A stretch of 64,000 nucleotides of DNA from Blautia sp. Marseille-P3201T (GCF_900120295.1 NZ_LT635470.1:558001-622000), one strand, 5' to 3'; positions 27,191-37,167 are shown, numbered from the stretch's first letter. The notes: generated from the letters alone by a model not told the origin. A program made the numbers and translations.

Positions 27191-27439
27191 TTACATAAAT
27201 CTGCTTATCAAATTATAAGCTGTAACCACATAGACAAAGATTGCTACACCTGTAAATATCAGAGCATCTTTCTTCGCTCCTTTGTCGTAACACTCTTTTG
27301 CATTTGTTAAAAGAGTTAATCCCATAAAAACAAACATAATTGGCAGTGTTATATCCGTAGATATTATGTTCATCAATCCAAGAGAACCGAAAATAATCGT
27401 TAAGACACTAAATATTGCTTTCCAAATACACATACACAT
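27191..27439 (-). CDS. Small hypothetical membrane protein (DUF3953-like)
   Basis: 82 residues with three hydrophobic stretches: a first helix around residues 5-25, a second (LPIMFVFMGLTLLTNAKECY) and a third (DALIFTGVAIFVYVVTAYNL). The arrangement resembles small DUF3953 membrane proteins, but I am not sure. AGGAGG lies 7 bases before the start. The following 280 bases up to the nitroreductase gene are very A/T-rich and hold only that gene's probable -10 (TATAAT at 27682). Confidence 0.6.
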   Translation of the reverse strand: MCMCIWKAIFSVLTIIFGSLGLMNIISTDITLPIMFVFMGLTLLTNAKECYDKGAKKDALIFTGVAIFVYVVTAYNLISRFM

Positions 27440-27719
27440 TCCTCCTTAAAAAATTCAAATATAAATATTTCAAAAAATGTTTCTTTAAATCCCATTGTTA
27501 TCGCTCTAAAATTTTGTTTTCATTGATATTTCTAATATTATATCATTTTAAATACATAAAGTCATTATTTTCCTATTATTTGTCAGAATATTTTTCATCT
27601 CTGCCTTACCAAAGCTTTTTCAGTTATTATCAATCCGTGACAAATTTGTAAAAATAGATTTATTTCCTTTCCAAAAAGCTTTATAATTAGGATAGAAAAA
27701 AAGAAAGGAGTTTTAAATT

Positions 27720-28229
27720 ATGAATACGTCAGAAGTTATTCGTGCACGAAGAAGCATTCGAAAGTATAAAGAAAATTTTGTTATTCCTCAAAAAGACATT
27801 GAAACCATGTTGGAGGCTGCCATGATGGCGCCAAGTGCCTGCAACACAAGACCATGGGAATTTGTTGTTGTAGAAAACCCAGCAATAAAAGAACAGATTA
27901 TAGAAATCAGTCCCCATACTTCTATGCTCCATACAGCAAGTCTTGCCATTGTAGTATGCGGCAGACCGGATTTGCAGGAAACGATATGCAGCGCTTTTTG
28001 GCCACAGGATTGTGGCGCTGCCATTGAAAATCTCCTTCTTCAGGCAACTGATTTAGGATATGGTACTTGCTGGTGCGGTTTTTATCCGGTAATGGAACGT
28101 GTGGAAAAGCTGCAAAAGCTCCTTCAGGTTTCCAGTGTTCCTCTGGCTGTTGTAGCTGTAGGAAAAGCTGAGCAAAATCCTGATGCACGAGGATTTTTTG
28201 AACCTTCCAAGGTTACCTATTTAAAATAA
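27720..28229 (+). CDS. Nitroreductase-family FMN protein
   Basis: 169 residues. The family start RARRSIRKYKENFVIPQKDI, the FMN-contact stretch AAMMAPSACNTRPWEFVVVE and AAIENLLLQATDLGYGTCW are all present. Members reduce nitro compounds, quinones or flavins with NAD(P)H. AAAGGAG precedes the ATG. It lies 27 bp before the NTPase gene of the iron-uptake operon on the same strand, so may be co-transcribed and supply ferric-chelate or flavin reduction; that is inference. Confidence 0.9.
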   Translation: MNTSEVIRARRSIRKYKENFVIPQKDIETMLEAAMMAPSACNTRPWEFVVVENPAIKEQIIEISPHTSMLHTASLAIVVCGRPDLQETICSAFWPQDCGAAIENLLLQATDLGYGTCWCGFYPVMERVEKLQKLLQVSSVPLAVVAVGKAEQNPDARGFFEPSKVTYLK

Positions 28230-28256
28230 GCAAGATAATAAAGGCAGGTATTTTAC

Positions 28257-28847
28257 ATGCGTCATTTTTTTCTCACAGGAGCTTCCGGTATAGGAAAATC
28301 CACTCTTCTTATGGAGGTTTTACAAGAAATGGAATTTCCTATATCTGGTTTTTTTGCTCAAAGACAGCTCCTTCCTGATGGTACTACCGGAGGCTTTCGT
28401 CTCCTCCCTTGGAGCAGCAGGCTTCCCCTTACTGCCACATATCAGGCAGAAGCATCCGATTTGTTCATAAAAAAATCGGACACAGGCTGGCAAAAAGATT
28501 TACGTATTTTTCAGACAACTGCAATTACACTGTTAAATGAAAAGACACCTTTAAAATGTCTGGACGAAATTGGAGGAACAGAGCTTCTCGTTCCCGAATT
28601 TTTAAATACGCTCTACACTTTGTTAAAAAGCGATATCTGCTGTGTAGGTGTCATAAAAAGCCCTCAAAATCTGACTTCTATGATGACAAGAGTCGAAATG
28701 AAAAGACAGGAAGCCATAAGCCTTCAGAAATTACACAAGGATATGACTCAGCAGTTTCACAGCGTCATTGTAGAACTAACAGCGTTTAATCGTGAAGAAG
28801 TAAAGCTTGCCTTAAAAAACTTTTTAAAAACTGAGGTTCACACATGA
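28257..28847 (+). CDS. Nucleoside-triphosphatase-like P-loop protein (THEP1-type)
   Basis: 196 residues starting with FLTGASGIGKSTLLMEVL, a P-loop, and containing CLDEIGGTELLVPEF, which resembles the Walker B region of THEP1-type NTPases (there DEIGxME). Members hydrolyse nucleoside triphosphates; cellular role unknown. It overlaps the permease gene by 4 bp and opens the ABC uptake operon, so it may act with transport or with cofactor/metal handling. Confidence 0.75.
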   Translation: MRHFFLTGASGIGKSTLLMEVLQEMEFPISGFFAQRQLLPDGTTGGFRLLPWSSRLPLTATYQAEASDLFIKKSDTGWQKDLRIFQTTAITLLNEKTPLKCLDEIGGTELLVPEFLNTLYTLLKSDICCVGVIKSPQNLTSMMTRVEMKRQEAISLQKLHKDMTQQFHSVIVELTAFNREEVKLALKNFLKTEVHT

Positions 28848-29854
28848 CAAAGAAAAAACAAAAGCATTGGATTTTTTGGTTGTTTTTATTATTTTCTCTT
28901 TGCTTTTTTTCTTCCTTTCTTCTGGGACGCTATCCCATTTCCCCTGTGGAATTGGTAAAAATTCTATTTTCCAAAGTTTTTCCGATTTCTCCTACATGGG
29001 ATACTCAATTAGAAACTATCTTGTTTCAGATACGGCTTCCCAGAGTATTTATGGCAGCGTTAATAGGAGGAGGATTATCTTGTGCCGGTGCTGTATATCA
29101 GGGGATTTTTCAAAATCCTTTAGTTTCTCCTGATGTACTTGGAGTTTCTTCCGGAACGGGATTTGGAGCTGCTTTGGGACTTTTGCTGGGCTTTGGCTAT
29201 CAGGCGGTTTCAGTCAGCGCACTTTGCTTTGGACTTTTGGCAGTTCTTGTTGTTTATTTGATTAGCAGAAGAGTCAAAAGCAGTCCTACCCTTGCTTTGG
29301 TACTGGCAGGTATTCTGATAAGTTCACTGTTTTCATCCTCCATCTCTTTAGTAAAACTGGTGGCTGATACAGACAATATACTGCCTGTCATTACTTACTG
29401 GCTGATGGGAAGCCTTGCATCTATTCGTCCGGATGATGTTCTTTTTTCCGCACCTTTAATTATACTGGGGCTTATCCCTCTTTATCTTTTTCGCTGGCAG
29501 ATGAATATTGCCACTTTAGGTGATGACGAGGCAAAATGTATGGGTATTTCCATTCAAAAAATCCGCTTTCTTGTTATCTTTTGTGCTACACTGATTACTG
29601 CTGCAGCAGTATCTGTAAGCGGAATGATTGGCTGGGTTGGACTGATTATTCCTCATATTGGAAGAATTTTAGTAGGAAATGATTATCAGAAACTTCTTCC
29701 TGCTTCTTTCCTGTTAGGCGGCAGTTTTCTTGTAATAACTGATAACTGTGCCAGACTTTTATCCACTAATGAAATTCCTATCGGAATTTTAACTGCCTTC
29801 GTGGGGGTTCCCATTTTTCTATATTTGATTTTGAAAAAAGAAAGTAATTTTTAA
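28844..29854 (+). CDS. FecCD-family iron-compound ABC permease
   Basis: 336 residues with about nine to ten predicted membrane helices. Family signatures are GGGLSCAGAVYQGIFQNPLV, SPDVLGVSSGTGFGAALG and the cytoplasmic SVSGMIGWVGLIIPHIGRIL loop that contacts the ATPase. Importers of this type take up ferric siderophores, haem or cobalamin. It sits between the NTPase (4-bp overlap) and the ATPase gene. Confidence 0.93.
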   Translation: MTKKKQKHWIFWLFLLFSLCFFSSFLLGRYPISPVELVKILFSKVFPISPTWDTQLETILFQIRLPRVFMAALIGGGLSCAGAVYQGIFQNPLVSPDVLGVSSGTGFGAALGLLLGFGYQAVSVSALCFGLLAVLVVYLISRRVKSSPTLALVLAGILISSLFSSSISLVKLVADTDNILPVITYWLMGSLASIRPDDVLFSAPLIILGLIPLYLFRWQMNIATLGDDEAKCMGISIQKIRFLVIFCATLITAAAVSVSGMIGWVGLIIPHIGRILVGNDYQKLLPASFLLGGSFLVITDNCARLLSTNEIPIGILTAFVGVPIFLYLILKKESNF

Positions 29855-29865
29855 GAGGTGATAAT

Positions 29866-30636
29866 TTGAACTTATCCGTATATTCTCTGTGTTTTTCCTA
29901 TCATACAGCTCCCTTATTAAGAGATATTCGTTTTTCTCTGGATACAGGAAGTTTTGTATGTGTGCTGGGCAAAAATGGCGCCGGAAAAAGTACCTTATTT
30001 CAATGTATTTTAAATTTGCAGAAAAACTATACAGGGACAATTTCTCTTGATGGCAAGGATATAAAAAATTTTAAAGAAAAAGAACTGGCAAAATCCATTG
30101 CCTATATTCCTCAATTACATAAACAAAACTTTTCGTTTTCTGTATTTGATACGGTTCTTATGGGAACTACTGCCAGTCTTTCTCCTTTTTCAACACCAAA
30201 GGAAGAACAAAAGGAAACTGCTATGGAAGCTCTTCGGCTTATGAATATGGAAAAGTATGCTTCCCGCTCTTTTTCTCATCTAAGCGGAGGGGAACAACAA
30301 ATGGTTTTGATTGCCAGAGCCCTTGCTCAACAAGCTCCCATTCTCATTATGGATGAGCCATGTTCCAGCTTGGACTACGGAAATCAAATCCGTCTTTTAA
30401 AAAAGTTAAAACAGCTGTCTGCACTTGGATATCTTGTTCTGCTTTCCACACACAATCCGGAACATGCTTTTCTTTTTGCAGACAAAGTGCTTGTTTTACA
30501 TAATGGAACTGCTATGGCGCTGGGCTCTCCCAAAGAGGTACTTACTGCTTCCCTTTTAGAAGAAATTTACAGTATTCCCATACAGCTTTATACATCTTCT
30601 GATGTTCCGCAGCCTGTGTGCATTCCCAAAATTTAA
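29866..30636 (+). CDS. Iron-compound ABC transporter ATPase
   Basis: 256 residues from a TTG start with GAGGTG 6 bases upstream. Walker A is GKNGAGKST, the signature LSGGEQQMVLIARAL and Walker B ILIMDEPCSSLDYGNQ are all intact. It drives the FecCD-type permease encoded 11 bp upstream. The binding protein follows 18 bp downstream. Confidence 0.93.
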   Translation: MNLSVYSLCFSYHTAPLLRDIRFSLDTGSFVCVLGKNGAGKSTLFQCILNLQKNYTGTISLDGKDIKNFKEKELAKSIAYIPQLHKQNFSFSVFDTVLMGTTASLSPFSTPKEEQKETAMEALRLMNMEKYASRSFSHLSGGEQQMVLIARALAQQAPILIMDEPCSSLDYGNQIRLLKKLKQLSALGYLVLLSTHNPEHAFLFADKVLVLHNGTAMALGSPKEVLTASLLEEIYSIPIQLYTSSDVPQPVCIPKI

Positions 30637-30654
30637 TTTATTATGGAGGATTTT

Positions 30655-31743
30655 ATGAAAAAGAAACTATTTACTATTTTACTATCTGTATCATTGATTT
30701 TTAGCTTTACCGGCTGTTCAAAGGAAGAGTCTGCTAAAGAGCCTGTCAAAGAAGTACAGACACAAGAAAGTGCTGAAGCAGAAAAAACACGCACTTTTAC
30801 AGACTCTGCAGGACGAACTGTAACCATTCCAAAAAAATTGAAAAAAATCGCTCCTTCTGGTCCTGTAGCTCAATTAGTGTTGTATACGGCAGCGCCGGAT
30901 TTACTCTGCGGCCTTGCCAGAGAATTCCCCAAAACAGCAGAAGGATATATTGACAGCAGTTATTATTCCCTCCCTGTTTTCGGTCAGTTTTATGGAAAAA
31001 ATGCCAATCTGAATATGGAAGCACTTTTAGAAGCAGCTCCGGATCTTGTAATCGATATTGGTGAACCAAAAGAAAATATTGCTGAAGATTTAGATGCACT
31101 AAGTGAACAGCTTGGTATCCCTGTTGTCTTTATTGAAGCAACTCTGCCTACGATGGAAAACGCTTATACAAAGCTGGGAGAATTAACCGGAAATGAAAAA
31201 GAGTGTGAAGAACTTGCAAATTATTGTAAAAACCTTTTAGAGGATACTTCCAAAAAAGCTGCATCTATACCAGAAGACGAGAAAAAGACCATTTATCTGG
31301 CTTCTGGAAGTGAAGGCTTAAATACAAATGCTTCCGGCTCTATTCACGGAGATATTGTGGAACAGATTGGTGCAGTAAATGCTGCAAGAGTTGACGCTGC
31401 CTCTACCGGCGGCGGAAGTGAAGTTTCCTTAGAACAGATTTTCCTTTGGAAGCCCGATATTGTCTTAGCAGACACAAAAGAGCTTTATGAAAAGATTTTA
31501 AATGATCCCGCATGGCAGGATTTAGAAGCTGTAAAGAATAAACAGGTTTATCAAATTCCCGATATTCCATACAGCTACATTAACAATCCTCCTTCTGTCA
31601 ATCGTTTTATCGGTATTCCATGGCTTGGAAGTATTGTCTATCCCGAAGTCTATACCGAAGATATTCGAAAAGAAGTAACTGAATTTTATCAGCTTTTTTA
31701 TCATATAGAATTAACTGAAGAACAGCTTGACGAAATTCTTTAA
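30655..31743 (+). CDS. Substrate-binding lipoprotein of iron-compound ABC importer
   Basis: 362 residues from the ATG at 30655; an upstream in-frame ATG at 30643 overlaps the GGAGGA site and is disfavoured. The signal peptide ends in a lipobox (SFTGC), so it is lipid-anchored. The periplasmic-binding fold includes TFTDSAGRTVTIPKKLKKIA and PDLVIDIGEPKENI. The ligand (siderophore, haem or cobalamin) cannot be told. Its stop overlaps the convergent nth stop by 4 bp. Confidence 0.9.
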   Translation: MKKKLFTILLSVSLIFSFTGCSKEESAKEPVKEVQTQESAEAEKTRTFTDSAGRTVTIPKKLKKIAPSGPVAQLVLYTAAPDLLCGLAREFPKTAEGYIDSSYYSLPVFGQFYGKNANLNMEALLEAAPDLVIDIGEPKENIAEDLDALSEQLGIPVVFIEATLPTMENAYTKLGELTGNEKECEELANYCKNLLEDTSKKAASIPEDEKKTIYLASGSEGLNTNASGSIHGDIVEQIGAVNAARVDAASTGGGSEVSLEQIFLWKPDIVLADTKELYEKILNDPAWQDLEAVKNKQVYQIPDIPYSYINNPPSVNRFIGIPWLGSIVYPEVYTEDIRKEVTEFYQLFYHIELTEEQLDEIL

Positions 31744-32375
31744 ATTCCATTCTTCTCACAGATATCTGCCAGACAGCATCTCTCACAATGGGGTGTTGTT
31801 CTGGCAGTACATATTTCTCTCCCATGATATACAAGGCGATGACAAAAGTCACTTCCCTCTTCGGGAGGAATGATTTTCCATAATTCCATCTCTACCTTTT
31901 TCGGTTCTTTAATATTTTCTACCAGCCCAATGCGGTTTACAAGACGAATGCAATGGGTATCGGTCACAATGGCAGGTTTTCCGAATACATCCCCCATAAT
32001 CAGGTTTGCACTTTTTCTTCCCACTCCCGGGAGTTTTAAAAGAGCCTGAAAATCATCCGGCACTTTCCCTTGATATTCATCTTTTAAAATTTTCATACAA
32101 GCGCAAATATCTCTTGCTTTGCTCTTTCCTAAGCCACATGGACGTACAATTTTTTCTACTTCTTCTACCGGTGCTTCTGCCAGAGCATTTACATCTGGAT
32201 ATTTTGCATATAAATCCTCAACAACAACATTTACTCTGGCATCAGTACACTGTGCAGCCAAACGCACACTGACCAGCAATTTCCACGCATCGTCATAATC
32301 CAGTGTACAGCCGGCATCCGGATATTCCTTTCGCAAACGTTCAATGACTTCCAACGCTTTTTCCTGCTTTGTCAT
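31740..32375 (-). CDS. nth: Endonuclease III
   Basis: 211 residues. The helix-hairpin-helix LLKLPGVGRKSANLIMG carries the catalytic Lys, and the catalytic Asp lies in IVTDTHCIRLVNRIG. A C-terminal [4Fe-4S] cluster motif is formed by cysteines in ICTARTTPHCERCCLADIC. The enzyme excises oxidised pyrimidines. It lies 11 bp downstream of larB on the same strand, an accidental-looking operon. Its 3' end overlaps that of the convergent binding-protein gene. Confidence 0.95.
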   Translation of the reverse strand: MTKQEKALEVIERLRKEYPDAGCTLDYDDAWKLLVSVRLAAQCTDARVNVVVEDLYAKYPDVNALAEAPVEEVEKIVRPCGLGKSKARDICACMKILKDEYQGKVPDDFQALLKLPGVGRKSANLIMGDVFGKPAIVTDTHCIRLVNRIGLVENIKEPKKVEMELWKIIPPEEGSDFCHRLVYHGREICTARTTPHCERCCLADICEKNGI

Positions 32376-32386
32376 GTTCTTTCTCC

Positions 32387-33148
32387 TTAGTTTTTCTTGC
32401 TGTCCAAATGGTTAATCATACTAGCTAAATATCCTGCACCAAAACCATTGTCAATATTTACCACGCTGATGCCGCTGGCACAGGAGTTCAACATAGACAG
32501 CAGCGCTGATAAACCGCCAAAATTGGCTCCGTATCCCACACTGGTAGGCACTGCGATTACCGGACAGTCTGCCATGCCTCCGATAACACTTGCCAGTGCG
32601 CCTTCCATACCGGCAATGGCTACAATGACTCTCGCACTCATGATTTCATCTACATGGTCCATCAGGCGGTGCATGCCCGCTACCCCTACGTCATAGAGGC
32701 GTATTACCTCATTTCCGTATATTTCTGCGGTAAGCGCAGCCTCCTCAGCCACAGGCATATCGCTGGTTCCTCCTGTGGCAATGACGATTTTTCCTGCTCC
32801 GTCCGGCGTTGGAATTTTTCCAATTCTTCCGGTACGTGACATCTCGTCATATTTTAAATCTAAATACTGCTTCACATAATCAGCTGCTTCCTGACTCATT
32901 CTGGTAATCAGCACTGTTTTTTCCTGTTCTGTGAGCATTGCCTGTGCGATTTTTAAAATCTGTTCTTTTGTCTTTCCGGCACCATAAATCACCTCTGCCA
33001 TTCCCTGACGAATACCTCTGTGTGTATCCAGCTTTGCAAATCCCATATCTTTATAAGGCTCTGTTTTAATCTGAAGCAGAGCTTCCTCCGGTTTCACGCC
33101 TCCGTTGGCTACCTGTTCCAGCAGCGTCTGCAACTGTTTCTTATCCAT
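32387..33148 (-). CDS. larB: LarB, nickel-pincer cofactor biosynthesis carboxylase
   Basis: 253 residues from the ATG at 33148, with GAAAGGAC upstream; an earlier ATG lies in the end of the preceding gene. The C-terminal half is an AIR-carboxylase-like domain with GTSDMPVAEEAALTAEIYG, VAIAGMEGALASVIGGMADC and VPTSVGYGANFGGLSALLSM. LarB carboxylates and hydrolyses nicotinic acid adenine dinucleotide at the first step of the nickel-pincer nucleotide pathway. larC and larE are not in the window. It overlaps the rhodanese-TtcA gene by 8 bp. Confidence 0.9.
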   Translation of the reverse strand: MDKKQLQTLLEQVANGGVKPEEALLQIKTEPYKDMGFAKLDTHRGIRQGMAEVIYGAGKTKEQILKIAQAMLTEQEKTVLITRMSQEAADYVKQYLDLKYDEMSRTGRIGKIPTPDGAGKIVIATGGTSDMPVAEEAALTAEIYGNEVIRLYDVGVAGMHRLMDHVDEIMSARVIVAIAGMEGALASVIGGMADCPVIAVPTSVGYGANFGGLSALLSMLNSCASGISVVNIDNGFGAGYLASMINHLDSKKN

Positions 33149-34301
33149 TTTCTTCGGTCCTTTCTGCGGTGTCATAATTTTCCAGAAAATGGTGTTTTAT
33201 CCCATTTTCCTTATATGCAATCACAGTGCTTAAATTTACATTTTCTACACTTTTAAAAATATTTCCTTCGATAAAAGGATTGATTTCCTTTAGCTCTTTA
33301 ATCAGTCCTTTGATTTCCATACGCTTTGAGCCTGTGCTTCCGTCTTCTCTGCAAGTGGTACAGGTATCTGTAAAACGGCAGGCACATTGAATAAAGTGTA
33401 AATCGTTGTAATCACGCCAATGCTTAATATCATCTTCACGGATTAAATACATAGGGCGAATAAGCTCCATGCCCTCAAAATTTGTGCTGTGAAGCTTTGG
33501 CATCATGGTCTGGATTTGTGCTCCGTAAAGCATTCCCATGAGAATGGTTTCAATCACATCGTCATAGTGGTGTCCCAGAGCAATTTTATTACAGCCCAGT
33601 TCTTTTGCTTTACTGTACAGATAGCCCCTGCGCATACGGGCACACAGATAGCAGGGGGATTTCTCAATCTCATACACCGTTTCAAAAATATTTGTCTCAA
33701 AAATTGTAATGGGAATGTTTAAAAGACGGGCGTTTTCCTCAATTACTTTTCGGTTCGTTTCGTTATATCCCGGGTCCATTACCAGAAAAATTACATCAAA
33801 ATTTACTTTTCGATGCTTTTGCAGTTCCTGAAACAGCTTTGCCATAAGCATAGAGTCTTTTCCGCCGGAAATGCACACGGCAATCTTATCCCCCTCTTTT
33901 ACAAGCTCATATTCGTTGATGGCTTTTGTAAAACGGCTGAAAATCGTTTTATGAAATTTTTTTCTGATGCTTTTTTCAATTTCCGGATATCGCTCCTCTG
34001 TGGAAAAGCTGTCTAAAAGCCATGCCCCATATCCACCTGCAAGATGTGCGACATCATACCCCTTTTCTTCCAATTCCTCTGCTGCCTCATAGCTTAAAAT
34101 CCCTTTGGCGCAGTATAAAATTATCTTCTTTTCTTTTGGAAGAAGCTCCGGCTTCTCCCGAAGCCTTGACAGAGGAATATTCACTGCATTGGGAATAAAA
34201 CCGTGGGCAAAAGCTGCTTCTTCCCGAATATCTACCAGCAGATATTCCTCTTTGTTTAAGTTTTTTAAATCCTGTATCTTTATTTCTAATGTGTTGTTCA
34301 T
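33141..34301 (-). CDS. Rhodanese-TtcA fusion, sulfur transfer to tRNA or cofactor
   Basis: 386 residues in two parts. Residues ~1-100 are a rhodanese domain with the catalytic Cys in ILYCAKGILSYEAAEEL. Residues ~115-386 are a TtcA/TilS-type PP-loop ATPase with CISGGKDSMLMAKLF, the CYLCARMRRG cysteines and GHHYDDVIETILMGML. The fusion suggests that persulfide sulfur is passed directly to the thiolation site. Being translationally coupled to larB, a role in a sulfur-insertion step for that cofactor is conceivable, but tRNA thiolation is the simpler reading. Confidence 0.85.
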   Translation of the reverse strand: MNNTLEIKIQDLKNLNKEEYLLVDIREEAAFAHGFIPNAVNIPLSRLREKPELLPKEKKIILYCAKGILSYEAAEELEEKGYDVAHLAGGYGAWLLDSFSTEERYPEIEKSIRKKFHKTIFSRFTKAINEYELVKEGDKIAVCISGGKDSMLMAKLFQELQKHRKVNFDVIFLVMDPGYNETNRKVIEENARLLNIPITIFETNIFETVYEIEKSPCYLCARMRRGYLYSKAKELGCNKIALGHHYDDVIETILMGMLYGAQIQTMMPKLHSTNFEGMELIRPMYLIREDDIKHWRDYNDLHFIQCACRFTDTCTTCREDGSTGSKRMEIKGLIKELKEINPFIEGNIFKSVENVNLSTVIAYKENGIKHHFLENYDTAERTEENG

Positions 34302-34393
34302 CTTATAATCTCCACTCTATAAACTGGTAAAAGTAAAATTCACACCAGTTTATATTGTACTGGAAGAAAAAAAACTTGTCAATGAAAGAAGAA

Positions 34394-37054
34394 TTACTCC
34401 AAAGCTCCTTTTATTTCCTTTTTCCTGTTGAAAAGCCGTTCATTTCGACTGCCAAAGGCTTCTGCCCTTCCTTTGAGCAACACAGCCCTTCCCTGCGGTG
34501 TTCTGGTATATACCAGATGATATTTGCCTAAGTGAGAGGACATAACTTTCTGGAAGAACAGGGCATCCTGCTTTGTCTTAGAAAAAACAGAGGGCACACA
34601 GTAATATTTCGTCATAGCTCCCAATGCCTTCGGTGCGTACAAAAGGTAACGCTGATTATCCACTGCCGCCAAAAATTCCTCCATACACTGGGCAAACAGT
34701 TCTTTCTCTCTTGTCGTTCCACCCTTTAAAAACACCTGATAATCTACACCGTTTACCGCATCCACACTGATTTTACAGGAAGACGTAATATTTTGAGACT
34801 CTGTAAGAGCCGCTTTCATTCCTTCTGCCATTTCTCTCAATCGCTTTAAAGGACTGGAAAAGTGCACAAGCCGCCACACACCCCAGAGAAAAATTCCGGC
34901 TGCTGCCACGGTAAAAATAAAGTCTGTAATACCCTGCTGCCCATAGCTTCTGCGAAAAGCGCCCCGTATCATGCCCTGACTCATTCGAATTGCAACACTT
35001 AACGCAATCATACCCAAAGCATTGAAAAAAGAAGCGCTGGGATTTAAAGTCTTTTTCTTCATTTTACAGGTTTCTACGGCTTCCATATTTCCCTGAATAT
35101 GAACTGCCTGCTGCCACTGGGCTTTTAATTCTTCCCGCATACACGCCCGCAGCTTCATGTCTTCATTGATTTCCATAAGATGACGGTAAGTGTAAGGAGG
35201 AGTAATGGTATTTAAACGTTCCATACCGTTTTCAATCACTGTTCCATCATAACTCACTCCTAAAAATCCCATCATCCTTCTTTGCAGTGTACGGAAATCT
35301 TCTGTCACTTCGCAGGACTCCTTCGTATCTGTCATACAGACCAAATGCCAGATATTACTGGTTTTGTCAGGATTATCCTTACTTGCACGGATAGCTCTTC
35401 CTCGCATCTGATTACCCAACACATAAGAACCCACAGAGCTTGCCATAATCAGAGCATTGATACAAGGAGAGTCCCAGCCTTCTCCCAACAGTGATTTCGT
35501 TCCAATTAAAATTTCGATTTCTCCTTTTTCAAAGAGCATGGTAATCATCTGTGTGCACAAATGGGTATTTTCTGTAAGCAAAATCTCACTGTAACCCAAA
35601 CATTCTCCATTTTCATTTAATAATGCCTTTGAAGGAAGTTTTTCTATACCAAAAGAACAGGAAATGCGTTTCAGAGCAGCCAGCGCTGTATCCGGAACAT
35701 AAATCAGACTTCCGCATAAAACACCTAATTTCCAATCCGGATTTTCCCTTCTCAGCATTTCAAAAATAGGCAGCACCCCTAAGGTGTCCGGCAGGAAATT
35801 GGGCTTTCCCATCTTTCTTGCATATTCCTTTTTAATATAATCTGTCAAAATCAAAAGCCGTAACTGATTACCCAGAGAAGAATATTCCAGTCTGCAAATT
35901 TCCGAAATACTTTTTAATTTTCCCGCACTGTTCATCAAAGTCTTTTCCAGCTTCTGATTTACGAAAAAAGCAACCTTCTTTCTCTCTATCAATCCATGGG
36001 CTTTTAATTGCCGAATAAGCTCCTCCCGATATTCCTCCTGACACACGAACTCAGATACATCATCATATAAAAATCCCTGCAATAAAATTTCCATCCACTT
36101 TTCAGACATAAACGGAAGCTCTTTAACATTTAATATTTTCAGCCATCTGCGGGCATAAGGAATATTCTGCTCCTGACAATAAATCAGCAAAGAAGATAAA
36201 TATGCAGGATTTTCCAGTAATTTTTCCAAATATCCCTGTACGTCTTCCAACCCTTTGTGAGATGCCACAGCTTCCTTTAATCGTACATCACCCATGAGTT
36301 TTTGCATCATTTGAGCTGCCTTTTGCCGAAAGAAATCTACCTTTTCCTGCTCTTCACCTGTGGGATAATTAAAATACACAAAATCCTGATGTGGGCAAAG
36401 GCTGTTTTCCTTTACCAGCTCAGGAACTGTAATTTCTTCATCCACAGGTCCGCACATATTACAGTAACGTTCCCATTGCACCGACGTCGCGTCATAAGGA
36501 GGTGTTGCTGTCAATGAGATTACCGTAACCTCTCCCATTTCCTTCATAAAATCTTCTAGCGCCTTCCACCATTCGTTTTTCAGATGGTGACATTCATCTA
36601 AACATATAACCTTTATCCCTGCTTCCTTTACTGTTCTAAGAAGCTCAAAATGAGAAAAATCCATGGCTTCCTGATTTTCTGTTTCCTCTTCCTCAGTTAT
36701 TCCGGCATAATGTGTCATGCCGCAAAATAAAGTCTGATAGGTAATCGAAGTAATGAGCTTTGGATTTTGAATATCATTGGAAAGAATATCTTCGGGCGAA
36801 AGCTTCTCATTTAAGAAGCCGTCTTTTATTCTTTCCAGCCACTGCTCCCGAATAACAATTCTTGGTGAAAGGATAAGACAGGGCTTTTGTGTCCGCCTGA
36901 TAAGTTCAATGCCTAAGGTTGTCTTGCCTGCGCCGGGAGCAGCTACAATATGTATTTTTTTGTCGGAGAGATAAGCATCCGAGGAGTTTAAGACACGCTC
37001 CTGATACCTTCTCCATGTGCCTTTAAAAGATAGAATGTTATCATATAAATTCAT
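34394..37054 (-). CDS. SF2 DEAD/DEAH-type helicase with C-terminal membrane segments
   Basis: 886 residues. Helicase motifs: I at residues 38-46 (AAPGAGKTT), II as DECH at 153-156, III as SLTATPP, and VI as QMRGRAIRAS. Beyond residue ~640 the protein departs from ordinary helicases: two hydrophobic stretches at ~676-691 and ~711-732 predict a membrane hairpin, followed by a ~150-residue soluble tail. Gene neighbours upstream are the PIN/ImmA/XRE trio in the same direction with a 106-bp gap. Nucleic-acid translocation is inferred from motifs; the role and whether it is membrane-bound are unknown. Confidence 0.8.
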   Translation of the reverse strand: MNLYDNILSFKGTWRRYQERVLNSSDAYLSDKKIHIVAAPGAGKTTLGIELIRRTQKPCLILSPRIVIREQWLERIKDGFLNEKLSPEDILSNDIQNPKLITSITYQTLFCGMTHYAGITEEEETENQEAMDFSHFELLRTVKEAGIKVICLDECHHLKNEWWKALEDFMKEMGEVTVISLTATPPYDATSVQWERYCNMCGPVDEEITVPELVKENSLCPHQDFVYFNYPTGEEQEKVDFFRQKAAQMMQKLMGDVRLKEAVASHKGLEDVQGYLEKLLENPAYLSSLLIYCQEQNIPYARRWLKILNVKELPFMSEKWMEILLQGFLYDDVSEFVCQEEYREELIRQLKAHGLIERKKVAFFVNQKLEKTLMNSAGKLKSISEICRLEYSSLGNQLRLLILTDYIKKEYARKMGKPNFLPDTLGVLPIFEMLRRENPDWKLGVLCGSLIYVPDTALAALKRISCSFGIEKLPSKALLNENGECLGYSEILLTENTHLCTQMITMLFEKGEIEILIGTKSLLGEGWDSPCINALIMASSVGSYVLGNQMRGRAIRASKDNPDKTSNIWHLVCMTDTKESCEVTEDFRTLQRRMMGFLGVSYDGTVIENGMERLNTITPPYTYRHLMEINEDMKLRACMREELKAQWQQAVHIQGNMEAVETCKMKKKTLNPSASFFNALGMIALSVAIRMSQGMIRGAFRRSYGQQGITDFIFTVAAAGIFLWGVWRLVHFSSPLKRLREMAEGMKAALTESQNITSSCKISVDAVNGVDYQVFLKGGTTREKELFAQCMEEFLAAVDNQRYLLYAPKALGAMTKYYCVPSVFSKTKQDALFFQKVMSSHLGKYHLVYTRTPQGRAVLLKGRAEAFGSRNERLFNRKKEIKGALE

Positions 37055-37077
37055 ATATTTAATCCTTTCCGGTGGGG

Positions 37078-37167
37078 TTATATGTATTTCAAATTTCCGG
37101 TTTTCATTTCTTCCATTTTCCCGTCAAACATTTCATCAAATACTTGTTCACACGGTACTTTACACAT
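37078..37167 (-). CDS. Candidate 29-residue small protein
   Basis: ATG-TAA frame encoding a Cys-, Met- and charge-rich peptide starting MCKVPCEQVFDEMFDGKMEE. The start overlaps the last codons of the PIN-like gene and the stop is 23 bases before the helicase start, so it fills the gap of a possible operon. The Shine-Dalgarno is only AAGAAAAAAAG. Could be a true small gene or a remnant. Confidence 0.35.
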   Translation of the reverse strand: MCKVPCEQVFDEMFDGKMEEMKTGNLKYI